Shown here: positions 10,881 to 22,929 of the stretch, piece by piece
How the letters are laid out: each line of letters starts with the position of its first letter
Numbering within the stretch: the stretch's first letter is position 1
Assembly: GCF_963583255.1 (NCBI RefSeq)
Contig: NC_084810.1
Coordinates: 8,401,751-8,465,750, forward strand
Source: Pyrus communis
Lineage: Eukaryota; Streptophyta; Magnoliopsida; Rosales; Rosaceae
DNA: 64,000 nt
Direction: 5' to 3'
The notes under the pieces: model-generated
The model's input: only the letters and a program-made list of their open reading frames with translations
What the model was told of the DNA's origin: nothing
Databases searched by the model: none
Made by a program: the position numbers and the translations under genes

Positions 10881-11568
10881 CTTGATCAAATTAAGCACAA
10901 TAACTGGGTTGCCATATCTCATTGCCAGGTCTTCGAAATGTAGTTTGGTAGCTTGATATGTGGGGTCATATCTCTGTACTAAAGTCAGAATAAAAACATG
11001 CAAAAAATGATTAATTCCAATCACCTTTGTAACAATGTATGAGACATGTAGCATATGATTCAGAACGAATGAAATTAATATACATCACATAGTGTTCTTA
11101 CATATAATATCAGGCTTAGGACCAAATCCTGAAGCTTCTTGTGACCAGAAAAGGGGAATCGAGCCACGCATCTGGACAACAGAACTCATTTTTCCCTTGC
11201 ATGAGCCATCTTCTTCATCGAGGATTGTCTGCTTTATCTCAACATCATTTGCAACCCTTCCCCTATCATTCACTCCCCTTTTCAAGTAACTGCAACACAA
11301 TCGAAAACATGATTAATACAACAAGAATTTTCTGTATCTTACCAAAGCTAATAACAGTGAAATTTCACCCTCAAAACAAAAAACTTAAACCTTTTCTTAA
11401 ATTAAAGAAAAATGTATAGTTAAAAATATTTGACAGCTATGTGAATAATTAGAAGAAATGAAGATGGTGTGGTGTGATATTCAAACTACAACATACCGTG
11501 TTCATGCAAAATGCCGAGCGCCTCTAGAGACCAGAGAAACACTGAAGTCCCTACCAAAGATTGATAGC
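10881..11568 (-). pseudogene. SAC-domain phosphoinositide phosphatase fragment, three exons
   Basis: Exon about 11568-11497 encodes SIFGRDFSVSLVSRGARHFA, then an in-frame TGA, then TR. Exon 11289-11102 encodes YLKRGVNDRGRVANDVE, SCKGKMSSVVQMRGSIPLFW and FGPKPDII. Exon 10973-10881 encodes RYDPTYQATKLHFEDLA and RYGNPVIVLNLIK. These are consecutive parts of the SAC domain of plant SAC1-5 type phosphatases, with introns and splice sites preserved. The catalytic CX5R segment, which lies further C-terminal in the family, is absent; AXS exons come next on the same strand instead. The stop and missing catalytic part make it a pseudogene, taken to be captured by the CACTA. Confidence 0.85.
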
Positions 11569-12893
11569 CTGATCTGCCATAACGAAGTAAAATAAACTTA
11601 ATCGAGATAACATTAGAGACCGTATATCTCTAATCAAATCAAATATATCTCTGCCACATTTATGCTATCATTTTACAGTCCAGACAACAGAGAAACATGA
11701 AAACAAAGAAGAAAATTACCTCAACTCGGTCTTAGAATGAGCAACATCTGTCACATCCCGATCCTGACATACGTCCAGGACCGACACGTGACGTCACCAA
11801 GTATTCGTATATCTAACATACCCCGCCTCCGGGATACGTACAAGCATAGCTCAAAACTCGGATTAGTAATTTTCGTATGCTTTATGGTTGTATCTAACCT
11901 CCTCGTTAGACTACCTACTACTTAAATAGGGATCAAGCCATTCATAGTTCACCATTTACTACACTCCGACGTTTATCACAGTACGCTCAAATCGAAAAGT
12001 ATAGCATTCCTTAATCAATTATTGGAACTTAATAAGTATGAAATTACTAGGTTCAGGGTTACCCAACAAACCCACATGACATTCAAGGTTTCCATTCCAT
12101 CCATCATATAAACCACTAAGTTTTCAACATGATACTTTCATCCATAGCATGTAACATATCAAATAACCAATGAAGCACAATATTATTCTCAAGCCAAATT
12201 GATCAACTAAAATAATAATAATAATAATAATCATATCCAACGTCATTCCACAATCCCATCAATTAATCAATTCATGAATCAAAGATGCATGATTTTAACA
12301 TTTAACTACGTTAATCAATCAATGAGATAACATATCATTTCACGAATTTAATTAAGGAATTCTATATAATTCCCTACTTGGGTTATGAGTAATAACATGG
12401 TAAATCTAATTTATATTCACAAGGTCTATTGTGGGTAATTCCCATTCACTCAAGTCTAGGGTTCTAGACTAACCTTATGGAAATGAGCAAGAGTAAGGAT
12501 TCCGGACCACTCAACGGAACCAAAATATCAAGTGGTTTCTCATAATCTACCATAATGTGTCACATGTATAATCAGTGCCTACATCATAGGAATGGTGCAC
12601 TAGGCAAATCAGAACTCGGATAAGCTGCAAAGCTTTGGTGAGTGACAATAATACAAGTATGTGATATTCAATAAAAAGAAAGGCCATCGATCACAGTTTA
12701 TAAATCTCAAATATAAGTTTATATTTATGAAATCATAGTCAAGTCACTAAAAACTCCAAAGGAGTCACCTAGACATCCAACGACTTTTCTAATTAAAACC
12801 ACAAAGATTCTCAAAAACCGTCATTCATAAATACGTTAAAAACTACGGCTAGAGGGACATAGTTCGGCTGAAGCCTACATAAGTAGGGGTGGA

Positions 12894-15800
12894 TTCCATA
12901 CGGTTACCATATCAAAACCCTTTTATCAATTACTGTATAAAACTTTCGGTTTTGCAAAATCTATTACCATTACCATACCAAACTTTTGGTATACCGAAGT
13001 TCGGTATTGCCAAATAGTTCGGTTGGCATGGTATGGCAATGGTAATTGCCACTTTGTTTTGGGACAAAATCTATTTTTGCTTTTTTAACCCAATTCAAGG
13101 GAAAAACTTTTTTATTGTACCTTTATCTCATACATTGTAGCCTAAATTCATCTATTATTCATCATTCACAATTCACACACACAATAATTCAAATGATGCA
13201 TCAAGATTTATGATGAAAATTAAGCTTACAATCCAAATAGAAGTTACGAATAAAAAAAATAGAAGTTAACAATCCAAATAGAAGTAAAAGTTTCATACAA
13301 AATGAAAATTGAAACTAAACTTCTAAAAGTAAAATTCATTGATCAATTCTTCAAGTTTGAGATGTTGAAGCTTTTGGAGGAGGTATTGAACTTGTAGAAG
13401 ATTGAGCTTGTGTCAAGCCTACATTACAAACAAAGAAAATATATTAGTAGCAAGAAGAATTAAAGTTGAAAACCATTTAACAACAAATTTACTAAAAAAA
13501 TTAAAGCATATCTTACTTGTTTCCACTTCTTCCATTTCCTTATAAAATTGAAGCATATCTTCCGTTGGTTTCTTGTAGAATTTTACTTCATCCACCCTAA
13601 GCCAATCACTAGTACACACTAGTGCCACTACCATTTTAGGAGTCAAGGATGCCCTAAAAGGGTCCACAACCCTCTTCCCTAGGCTAAATGCATTTTCACT
13701 AGCAACGGTAGATGTGGGGATTGCAAAGATATCCTTGGCCATTTGTGAAAGAATTGGGAACTCTTTTGTGTTTGATTTCCACCAATTCAAGAGATCAAAG
13801 CCACCAACAACAATGCTAATATAAGGAATGACAAGGTACTTATCAACTTCATTGGATATCTCCAAAAGGCATTGCTCCCTCATTTCTTGTATAAGCTTGT
13901 TCATCATTTCAATTTTGTTCTCATCACCCTCACAAGCTTGAATTATGTACTCCTCACTTAGTTCCACATCTCCCAATGGTAGCAAGAGAACCGCTCCTAT
14001 ACTCATTATACAAATCAAGCAAGCATTTTTTTAATCTCCTTAAGCATCCAAGCTATCTTTCTGTCATCCCATCTAAGTGTTTTGAGGCTAATGGTAATCA
14101 TTTGAAGTTTATAACAAGGGTCTAGAACTTGGCCAAGAAACATAAGTGGGTTCACATTCTTAAAACTTCCCTAGTACTTGTTAAATTTATGCATCATTGT
14201 AGTAGCCACCATTTGCAATGTAGGATTGGTAGGATCTTTCTTTTTCTTCTCAATCTCTATTTGTAAAGCAACCACTTGATTCCATAGCAAAGTTGATGTA
14301 ACATTTTTTGTTGCACTAAGCTTCAAAGTAGAATCATGAAACTTCTTAAGAAAGTGCGTAAAGGCTAGTGATTTCTCCTAATCCTCCTCCTCATCATGAA
14401 ATTGCACATTCTCTTCCGTCATCCTAAGAAACACTTTCCTAAACTTGTACGCAATGTCAAGCATTTTATATGTTGCATTCCACCTTGTAGACACATCAAA
14501 AGGCACATTTGACATCTTGTCCATCTTGAATAATATAGAAAATTCCCTAAACTTATCCAATCTAGCCGGTGAAGAATGAATGTACTTGACACAATTTTGA
14601 ATCCCTTCAACCGACTTAGCAAGCTCCTTTAACCCACTCTTGACAACTAAATATAAGATGTGACAATAACACCTCATATGTATGAACTTCCCACCAACCA
14701 CGAGAGAATTCATTTCCCCTAGCCTCTTTTTCATGTAGTCAACTGCAACATCATTGGCGGAAGCATTATCAATCGTAATCCCCATTGGTTCAAACACACC
14801 TCTAGAACTTTCCCAATGTCTTCTCCCTTATGACCTGTGATCTTTATGAAGTTTATGATCCGTTTGTGCAACTTCCATTCACTATCCATGAAGTGAGCGG
14901 TAACTACCATGTAGTTAATGTTTTGTACCAATGTCTAAGTATTGGTTGTGATACGTACCCTTTGATTATGCATTGCTTCAAATAACTTAGACTTCTCTAA
15001 CACATATAAATCCCACACACCAACCACAATCTTCTTCCTATTTGGAATCTTGAATTGAGGTTGAGCCTCTTTCATCATATCAATGTACCCACTACTTTCA
15101 ACCACCTTAAATGGTTGTTCATCCTTAATGACAAACATCACAATCTTTAACTCAAGTTTTTTTTGGTTAAAGGTGTGGGGGACCAATCCACCGCCTATAG
15201 ACTCATTTGTTAAGACCGGTTGATTATTATCTGCTTTCATATAAAGGGTGAGTCTTTACAAGCTTTTCTAAGGTGATGTCCTATGCTTGATGTCCCATTT
15301 TTCCCAGGATCAGTCGGAACCTCTTTTTTGCAATATAAGCAAATTGCAAGGTGAATGTATTTCCCTTTACTCAAGGTTCTTTTCACTCTCTTAGCATGTA
15401 ACCAACACTCCGATTGCAACCCACTTACATCTTCATATTCATCAGGCACATCTTTCTTACCACTTCCCACACTTTCATCCCTTTCTCCTTGATTTTGTTG
15501 TTGAGGTTATGTTTCAAGTGTTTGGGGTTGGGGTTGGGGAACTAGTAGTAGAGCCACACAGAGATTGGCTTGTCCTGGACTTTATCTTGACATAATACCG
15601 AAAATAAAACACAACATTATATCGTATACACATCATATCCAAATATAGTAGAAGCTAATTCGTATACACATCATACCAAAAACAGCGCCCATTCAAATTG
15701 TATCAATTAAAAAGCAAATAAAAAACAAGTCATGATCAAAGTAATTAATTAAAGTTGTTCGAAGTAAGCAGAATTATGCATCATCTTTAAAAAAGTCATG

Positions 15801-16630
15801 ATCAAAGTAAGCAATTGGATTATGGAAAAAGGAAATTCCCTTTCCCTGTATTTATCTCACTTTTATATATGAAATTATAGTAGGCATGTTGCATGCATCC
15901 CACACAACTCCAAATCTCACACCTTTTTGTCACACACGAACACACCCAGCTAAAGCTAATCCCTCATCCCTTCACATTTCACACCCAAAACCTCGAAACT
16001 AAACCCAACAAAATTATATAAACCCAACAACCCAAAAGCAGAAAACCATAGAAGAAAAAAAAAAATGCATCATGGACAAGTGATAACTCGATCAAAAGGT
16101 CATGTAATTCCTAATCAATTGAGTCTAATTTCATTTAACAAATCAATTACAAATCCCCAATTTATCAATTTAGGGTTTCTAAATTTATTTATTTATTTAT
16201 CTAACTCTAGAGAACTAACCTTGATAGATGGAGTCACGGGAGAGATGAAGATGAGATGGATGATATTGTTCGACGGGAAGTGTTCGATGGGAGAATCTGA
16301 GATGGGTGGGTGAGTTTTTGTCTCCAGTAGATAGAACAGAAGTAGAATAGCTGAAATGAGAGAGAGTGAGTAGTTTGTGACTCTGTGCCTGTAGGGTTTT
16401 ATTTTCAAATTATTAGAATATTATAAATATATGTTATATAATTATATATTATATAATTTATAAATTATAAATTATATTATATTTTCGGTATGGTACAGTA
16501 ATGTTGTGGTACTAGTATCCATTATCAATATCGTACCATGAAATTTTGGTATAGTACAATACCGTACCATTACCGATTAGCACAAAATCGGTATGCACGG
16601 TTGACAATTTGGCAAAAAAATCCACCCCTA
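12894..16630 (-). mobile_element. hAT element with transposase pseudogene
   Basis: Inverted termini TAGGGGTGGATT at 12894 and AATCCACCCCTA ending at 16630 enclose a minus-strand hAT transposase. The termini are the same type as those of the outer element at 9080-22423, so the outer one may be a deletion derivative of this family. Flanking 8-mers (TACATAAG and TACTAACC) agree poorly, so the target duplication is eroded. Subterminal sequence is rich in GGTA/TACC words (ACCGTACCATTACCG near 16570). Confidence 0.75.
13430..15470 (-). pseudogene. hAT transposase, broken
   Basis: Fragments in order on the minus strand. 15470-15237 is an N-terminal BED-like zinc finger (CLYCKK then GHHLRKAC). 15240-14935 and 14931-14731 are the central region. 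14797-14378 is the catalytic RNase H-like core with ITIDNASAND, MRCYCHILYLVVK and DVSTRWNATY. 14018-13419 is the C-terminal hAT dimerisation domain with NWWKSNTKEFPILSQMAKDI, IPTSTVASENAFS and PFRASLTPKMV. This is the order of Ac/RICESLEEPER-type transposases. Several frame changes and stops between the pieces make it non-functional. Confidence 0.88.
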
Positions 16631-16719
16631 TACTAACCAAACAAGAAGTGCCCCCCCCCCCCAATAGAGAATTAACCAATCAGAGCCACCCCTGAGAAAT
16701 CATGTTGGTAGGGACCCCT

Positions 16720-17080
16720 TATCGCGGATTAAGCAAGCAGTGACTCCTACGAATCTGTTAGGCAGTGATCACCCATCACGGATTAACCAAGCATGATCAC
16801 CCCTAAGTATGTATGGCCATAAGGATCGCTCATCGTGGATTGATCAAGCTCGATCCATAAATATTATGGTCCCCTATCGCGGATTAACTAAGCTCGATCC
16901 ATAAATATTATGGTCCCCTATCGCGGATTAACCAAGCAGGACCACTAGTGACCATTCGTCGTGGATTAATCAAGCAGGGTCATAGGCAGTGATCACCCAT
17001 CGTGGATTAACCAAGCATGACCACTCCTAAGTATATACAACCATGAGGATCGCCCATCGCGGATTAACCAAGTAGTACCA
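16720..17080. repeat. Minisatellite-like array, unit based on ATCGCGGATTAACCAAGCA
   Basis: Eight variants of the word (near 16724, 16777, 16832, 16876, 16920, 16958, 17000 and 17057) are spaced 38-57 bp apart, separated by GACCAC/GATCACC spacers. Two adjacent units share a longer 44-bp period. It lies just outside the nested hAT, within noncoding retroelement block A. Confidence 0.75.
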
Positions 17081-18900
17081 TGGTGCAAACTCGGTGTCAC
17101 CTAACCCCGTGACACTAGGGTAACGGTCCCCTATTAACCCTTAAGTTTATCAACTTTTCAATATGCACTTCAAATAACTTTTTCACAAATATTTCCAATC
17201 CATGAATCAAATCACATTTAATAAAAATAGATCGATGGCCAATTATAAAAATCACATTTTAATAGAAAACACATTTATAAAACCGAGCCATATCCACAAA
17301 GGATACTAATATAAGAAAACATGGTAATAACCATATCACATATATTAAAGTCACTCATCGAGAAAAGTCCACAAAGCCTCACTGATCTTTAGTAATACTA
17401 ATTTTAGTAATTCAAATGGTTCAAGACATGTTACCAAAAGTCAACTCTCAATCAACGATGGGATCCACACCCTAGCAATTTAATCCGAAGATCCACACAT
17501 TATATTTCAGACCCGTAACTTCCTAAGGTCCACATTATGCTCATAAAACAACATACTAAAATCATATCATGATCCGACGGTCGGATCTCCGCCAATCTCA
17601 AATTCAAATAGTGGTCAACAATTAGTTTAACAAACTTAAAAATTTAATTCGGGAAGATCCATATGTCATATTCCTGATCCGTCAATTCCTACTATCCTAA
17701 AATATTATGTACTATTATGTATTTAAGTTTGGTACCGATCCAACGGTCGGATAGTTGATTCATGTAACCCCATCGCGGCTAACTAGGTGGTCAACTACGA
17801 AACTATACTAAAACATCAGAATTCCACTAAACGGATGTCAAATATGGAATCGGGACATCAAAATTAATCTAGGATGATTAGGTGGAGTCTCGACCCATGC
17901 ACTGCCGCAAGCGGCTGACAGTCGTCTTGACTCGCCGGAAAATTCAACTATTTCTAAAAATTACCAAATTTCACATAAATGTAGATCTCGATGAGTGGAG
18001 CAAGTTTCATACCTGTGACTAAGCCCAATTTGGCCGGGAAAAGCTTCAATTTCCCTTGAACCAGCCAGAAATCCTAAAAAATGTGTGCTTCGATCCTTCA
18101 CTTTCGATGCTCCACCGCCCCCAAACCTGCTTGGCCTTTGTTCCTGAAGTTGAGGGAAGCCTTTTGGTGGTGATGGTTGACGAAGTTACCTTTGGATGTG
18201 ATGGATCATAGCCTCGAAGCCCGTCGCACCCACCGGTGCATTCCTCCACAATCCCAGACCCAATCTCCTTGAATTTGGTGTGGAAATGGTAGAGAAAGGG
18301 TCAAGATCATGATTGGGAGTGGTAGATCGGCCCAATTTGTTGGAAAAACAATGAATTTTATCGGAGAAACTCATGGGTCACAACCAGGTCGCAGGTCAAG
18401 GGGGAACCAATTCAGTTCCCCTCCTTCTCCTCCTTTCTCCTTTCCACCTCTTTCCCTCTTTCTCATTGGCTGCTCCTTCCTCTCCCCTCTCCTAATTGGC
18501 TCCTCCGTTTCCCCTATCTCTCATTTTCTCTCCTTTCCTTTTCATCTTAGCCGTCCCTCTCTCTCATTTCTCTTCTTTTCCTTTCACCCCAACCACACAC
18601 ATGGCACGTCTCATGGCTCCAGAAAATCTGGAGAATTCTAAATGAGGATCAAAATTACAAAAATGTCCCTAATTTTAAACTTAATAACTTTTTCGTTATA
18701 AATCCGTTTCACGAACAGTTTGCGCCTACGCGTTCGTGTGATCGAGCTCTATTCGAAAATATAAATCGTGGCCTCGAAAGGTCTATGGATTTTAGATAAT
18801 GAATTTCCAAACTTCAAACTTTGTAACTAGTTTAATTAAAATCTAAATTCAAATAAATTAATATAAATTCTCGAAAAATAATATAAAATTTCAATAACGC

Positions 18901-19960
18901 AAATACGTAGATTATAACAGTGAAATCCAGGAAACCATACACATAAAACAAAATATAAAATGCCAAACAAACCAAATATTGGACTTGCCGCTTCTAGTTG
19001 CCATGGAAATCAAGTAGTCACTTCCCCTCTCTATGTTTATCTGGATGTCTTTCTTTCTGTATAGAGGACCCATAGTTGTTATCTGAAACATAAAAATAAA
19101 AAAAATAAAAAAAAGGGGGACAATTAAAACATGAAAATATAGAGCAGGGGGGACGAAGAGAAAATGTTATCCCCGGAAAATCTGACCATACCAATTTGAT
19201 CTCAATTGTAAGTGGGTAGTGTGCCAAAGACAGACAAAAAAATGAAACACAGGGGATTTGAAATAAATTCCAATAAACTCCCAAACAATTATATGGCATA
19301 GATGATAAATCAGTAAAAAGTGGAGAAAGGAAACCTGCTTCACCCACAGAATCACCAGAGAGAAAGACCCAATCCTTGTTCATAAATATGCAAGATAAGA
19401 AAACATAACTATATGCTAATCTTAGAACCAAATTGTGTGATCCATTGAAAAAAAAACAGAAATAATGAAAAGAGTGTGGTGATTCAACAACTGCTTGGAA
19501 TCAAAGAATAGCAAACCTGCAATTCTTTTCAAATTTATGAGCGAGCAATGTCTTTTGTATCATCTTCTCTTCCTGCAAAACTGTTTCAGTTTTTTCTTTT
19601 CAGTTTCTTACCTTGTGTCCTTCTATATATCTCTCATCCAGCAAAACTGCTTCTTTTTGCACAATTAGGGCGTTTCTTTTCCTCCTCAACCCCACTTTGC
19701 ACGTTCACGTTTATCTTTCCTGGTGCCTTCTCCGTGTATTGGTTTTAAATTCTGTTATCTTTTTTCTTTATTTTTTTTCCAATACAGTTTCTTGTTAAGT
19801 TATGATTTTTTTACCAGTTTGTCCCTGCTATTTTGTTTCTATTATTTTCAGAAAGTTATAGATTTTTTTGTTTGAGGGGCTTTATAGTCCAATTATTTTT
19901 GGTGAAGCCTTGAGACACCAAACTTTACTTCTGGCTTTCTAATATTAATTAATATTAAAG
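18901..19960. other. Unassigned sequence inside CACTA
   Basis: No gene recognised. The minus strand has intron-like composition with possible short exons (an acceptor-like tract near 19400 and a peptide NKDWVFLSGDSVGEA near 19345), so it may be a further captured host fragment. I cannot name the source. Confidence 0.3.
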
Positions 19961-19969
19961 ATATATCAT

Positions 19970-21236
19970 TGAACTTGATGGGATACGCATTCGACGAAAC
20001 TAGTTTTAACGATCCAACCGTCAAACTTGTTTGTAAGTACTTCGAGATCACATACACCCAAAAATCGCAAAAAACAAACATTTAGAGATCAAGTAACGGG
20101 GCACAACGTTTTGATGGTTATAAACGAAAAATCACGATTTAACGGTAGTTTTAACTCCGATTTTGATGATTTTTTGTAGCTACACTTCTTGATCCTATAT
20201 GAATACAATGAATAATTCGATCTTCAATCTAAAATATTTACACTAGTGGATACCACAAAATCTTATGTTATACTTAATGAAAGTATAAATAAACTCTAAG
20301 TGTTAGTGAATCTATCGTTTTGATGGGATGCGCATTATATGAAACTAGTTTCAACAATGGAACCATCAAACTTGTTTGTATATGCTTCGAGATCGCATAC
20401 GCCAAAAAACAAACATTCAGAGATCAAGTAACCGGACAAAACTTTTCGACGATTATAAACAAAAAATCATGATTTAACGGTAGTTTTAACTCCGATTTTG
20501 ATGATTTTTTTATAGCTACACTCCTTGATCCTATATGAATACAATGAACCAATTCGATCGTCAATTTAAAATATTTACACAAGTGGATACCACAAAATCT
20601 TATATTATACTTTATGAAAGTATAAATAAACTCCAAATGCTAGTGAATCTATCGTTTTGATGGGATACACATTTTACGAAATTAGTTTCAATGATCCATT
20701 CATTAAACTTGTTTGTATATGCTTTGAGATCACATACACCAAAAATCGGAAAAAAAACAAACATTCAGAGATCAAGTAACGGGACAAAACTTTTCAACGG
20801 TTATAAATGAAAAATCACGATTTAATGGTAGTTTTAACTCTGATTTTGATGATTTTTTGTAGCTACACTCCTTGATCATATATGAATACAATGAATGAAT
20901 TTGATCTTCATTTAAAATATTAACACTAATGGATACCACAAAATCTTATGTTATACTTAATAAAAATTATAAATAAACTGTAAGTGTTGGTGAATCTATC
21001 GTTTTGATGTGATACACATTCTACGAAACTAATTTCAACGATCCAACAATCAAACTTGTTTGTATATGCTTCGAGATCACATATGCCAAAAATTATAAAA
21101 AAACAAACATTCAAACATCAAGTAACAGAACAAAATTTTTCGACGATTATAAACGAAAAATCACGATTTAACAGTTATTTTAACTCCAATTTTGATGATT
21201 TTTTTTATAGTTACACTCCTTAATCCTATATGAATA
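19970..21236. repeat. Tandem array of ~340-bp repeat, about four diverged units
   Basis: Unit boundaries marked by AAATAAACTCTAAG-like sequence at 20291, 20628 and 20975 give spacings of 337 and 347 bp. It is the same repeat as in the hAT elements at 31880-36412 and 57895-60350 (shared words include CAACGATCCAA, TCAGAGATCAAGTAAC and CGATTTTGATGATTTTTT). The last unit is cut off at 21236, where subterminal CACTA sequence begins. Confidence 0.85.
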
Positions 21237-21249
21237 CACTAGTGGCACA

Positions 21250-21770
21250 AAATATATATACTCGTTGACTTTGCACAATGAAGATTGGTGTTGCGCAAAA
21301 CTGTTTTGCGCGACGAAAGGGTGCATTCGTTGCGCAAAATAGTTTTGCTCAACATCAGCCTCTGTCACGCAAAGCTGTTTTGCGTAACAAATGCACATTT
21401 TCGTCGTGCAATGTTGGGAAAAAAAATGATTGAAATCTTTGTTTGGCGCCAAAAACTTATGTGACGCATATACCACGTCGTGCAAATAGTCTTTGCACGA
21501 CAGTGAAACAAGACGTTGCTCAAAGGACGTTTGCGCAACGCGGCCTATGCGTTGTGCAAGCTTTTGGAGCCAAACCTAGACCTTTACCACTTTTTTTCCC
21601 AACATTGCGTGATGAAGGTGTTCCTTTGTCGCGCAAAGCTGTTTTGCGCGACAACAGTCTTCGTCGCGCAGAGTTCCATTGCACAAAATGTTTTTGCGTG
21701 ACCATTTGTTGTCATCGTTGCGTAAACATACTTTGCGCGATGCAATTTGCTCCATCGCGCAAGTATGTTT
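21250..21770. repeat. CACTA right subterminal palindromic repeats
   Basis: About ten units such as TTGCGCAAAACTGTTTTGCGC and GTCGCGCAAAGCTGTTTTGC, mostly near-palindromes, mirror the array at the left end. They lead into the terminal repeat that ends at 21781. Confidence 0.7.
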
Positions 21771-22622
21771 TTGTACTAGTGGTATATATTATTAATTATT
21801 TAATACATATCATCTTCAAGCCAACATTAACTCAAAGTTTGAACTCCGTTGGAAGTCAGACTTGTAGTTTGTCCTATGTTTTCTTTCAAGCAGTGAGCCA
21901 CATATGGCATAACCACAAAGTGGAAGATGCCACCAAAATTGAAAGAAAATGAGAGAAAATAAAACAACAAACACACAAAGTGGAAGATGCCATAACCAAA
22001 ATTGAAAGCAAACAACATTCTTGCAATGAAGTGGTGCCGATTATTTTGGCCCCTAGATGTTATCATTTAGGTTCAAGAAGTCGAAGAGGATAAGAGTTGT
22101 CGGTCTGAAATTGGATAATTCAGGAAAATGCTTCTGAGATTGCTCATTGTTCTTGTAAAACAAAGGGACAATGTGATTGTTGTGAAAGAAAATTTTTAGA
22201 CCTATATATGCAAGTTTTTTACATGAACCTACGGACATAAGATTTAATGTATCGGTGTGCTCAATGTCTATATTGTTTAAAAAAAGAAACTGAAACTGAA
22301 CTAAAACCGGATTGAAAAAAAATCGAAACGAAATTAAACCTAACTGAACAAAAATTGAAAAAATGAACCGAACCAAAATTTCAGTTTAGTTTTGGTTTTG
22401 GCAAAAAACCAAACCCACCTCTAATTTTAGTCTGGGGTCAATGATATTGAAATGTCGGTTGATATTTACGTAATTTGATTGTCAATATTTCTATAAAATT
22501 TGATATATTAGATCTTGGTGCGTGTCAATGTGTTCGAAGGGCATCATTTTGTGTGGAGTCACGTGTCCCATGACAACTACTTCTTTTGAAAAATTGTCAT
22601 AAATACATAGCAACGAAAAATA

Positions 22623-22920
22623 GAGTAATGTTATTCATACTATATTTTTATACCATATTTCTATACCACCTTAGGTGGCATCTAATGTGGACAACCACAT
22701 CATTTGAAAAATTTGCAAAACCCAAGGAAATAAAGGAGAAAGACTCCTTGTATACCACAATCATCATTTAATTAACTAGTTTTTCTTAATTATTAGTTTA
22801 TTAAATAATGAACTAAATTTAAATATCTAATTAATTCAAATGATGTGGCTGTCTACATCAAATGTCACCTAAGGTGGTATAAAAATGTGGTACAAAAACA
22901 TGGTATGAATAGCATTACTC
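22623..22920. mobile_element. Mutator-like MITE with long terminal inverted repeats
   Basis: 298 bp. The left arm starts GAGTAATGTTATTCATAC and the right arm ends GTATGAATAGCATTACTC. Arms of about 65 bp pair almost throughout, including CCACCTTAGGTGGCAT on the left. A perfect 9-bp duplication CGAAAAATA flanks it (22614-22622 and 22921-22929); 9 bp plus long TIRs is the Mutator signature. No coding capacity. Confidence 0.88.
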
Positions 22921-22929
22921 CGAAAAATA

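Larger units (their letters stand above)
11749..18900 (-). mobile_element. Noncoding long-LTR retroelement-like block (family copy A), right edge unresolved
   Basis: Begins TGTCACATCCCG at 11749, which interrupts the SAC fragment. The sequence between 17450 and 18780 is the inverted, diverged copy of 61700-62900 (for example the blocks containing GATCCAACGGTCGGAT and AGATCCATATGTCA), so both belong to one family with opposite orientation here. No gag or pol frame is visible, which fits a LARD-type or solo-LTR derivative. A hAT element splits it at 12894-16630. Its right end is placed only approximately. Confidence 0.5.
9225..21781. mobile_element. CACTA (En/Spm-like) element carrying captured gene fragments
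   Basis: Terminal inverted repeats CACTAGTACAAAAA at 9225 and the exact reverse complement ending at 21781, each followed inward by dense palindromic subterminal repeats built on GTCGCGCAAA/TTTTGCGCGAC. That combination is typical of CACTA elements. The flanking trinucleotides (CAA and GTA) do not match, so the 3-bp duplication has been lost or the ends belong to a rearranged pair. No TNPD transposase was recognised, so it is non-autonomous. It contains host-gene exons (10189-11568), a noncoding retroelement block with a nested hAT (11749 to about 18900), and a tandem-repeat array (about 19970-21236). Confidence 0.7.
9080..22423. mobile_element. hAT-type element, non-autonomous, greatly enlarged by nested insertions
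   Basis: Left terminus TAGGGGTGGATTTAAAAAAC at 9080 and an inverted right terminus (AAACCCACCTCTA) ending at 22423. Both subterminal regions are rich in AACCAAACCGAA-like repeats. The flanking 8-mers ATTGTAGT (9072-9079) and ATTTTAGT (22424-22431) match at 7 of 8 positions, which fits a hAT 8-bp duplication with one later mutation. The hAT's own sequence is only about 145 bp on the left and 640 bp on the right. The remainder is the CACTA element and what is nested in it. Confidence 0.7.

Noticed and set aside
12886..16638. 8-bp target duplication for the inner hAT
   Set aside because: TACATAAG and TACTAACC agree at too few positions to claim. The element call rests on the termini and transposase only.
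18046..18641. Open frames of 60-110 codons in the retroelement block
   Set aside because: Low-complexity Ser/Phe/Pro or Arg-rich peptides; the homologous inverted sequence at 61900-62400 does not conserve them.
21237..21781. A small CACTA element starting at CACTAGTGG (21237)
   Set aside because: That word is part of the ~340-bp tandem repeat unit (CACTAGTGGATACCAC in neighbouring units) with a small deletion, so it is not a transposon terminus. Only the right end at 21781 is one.
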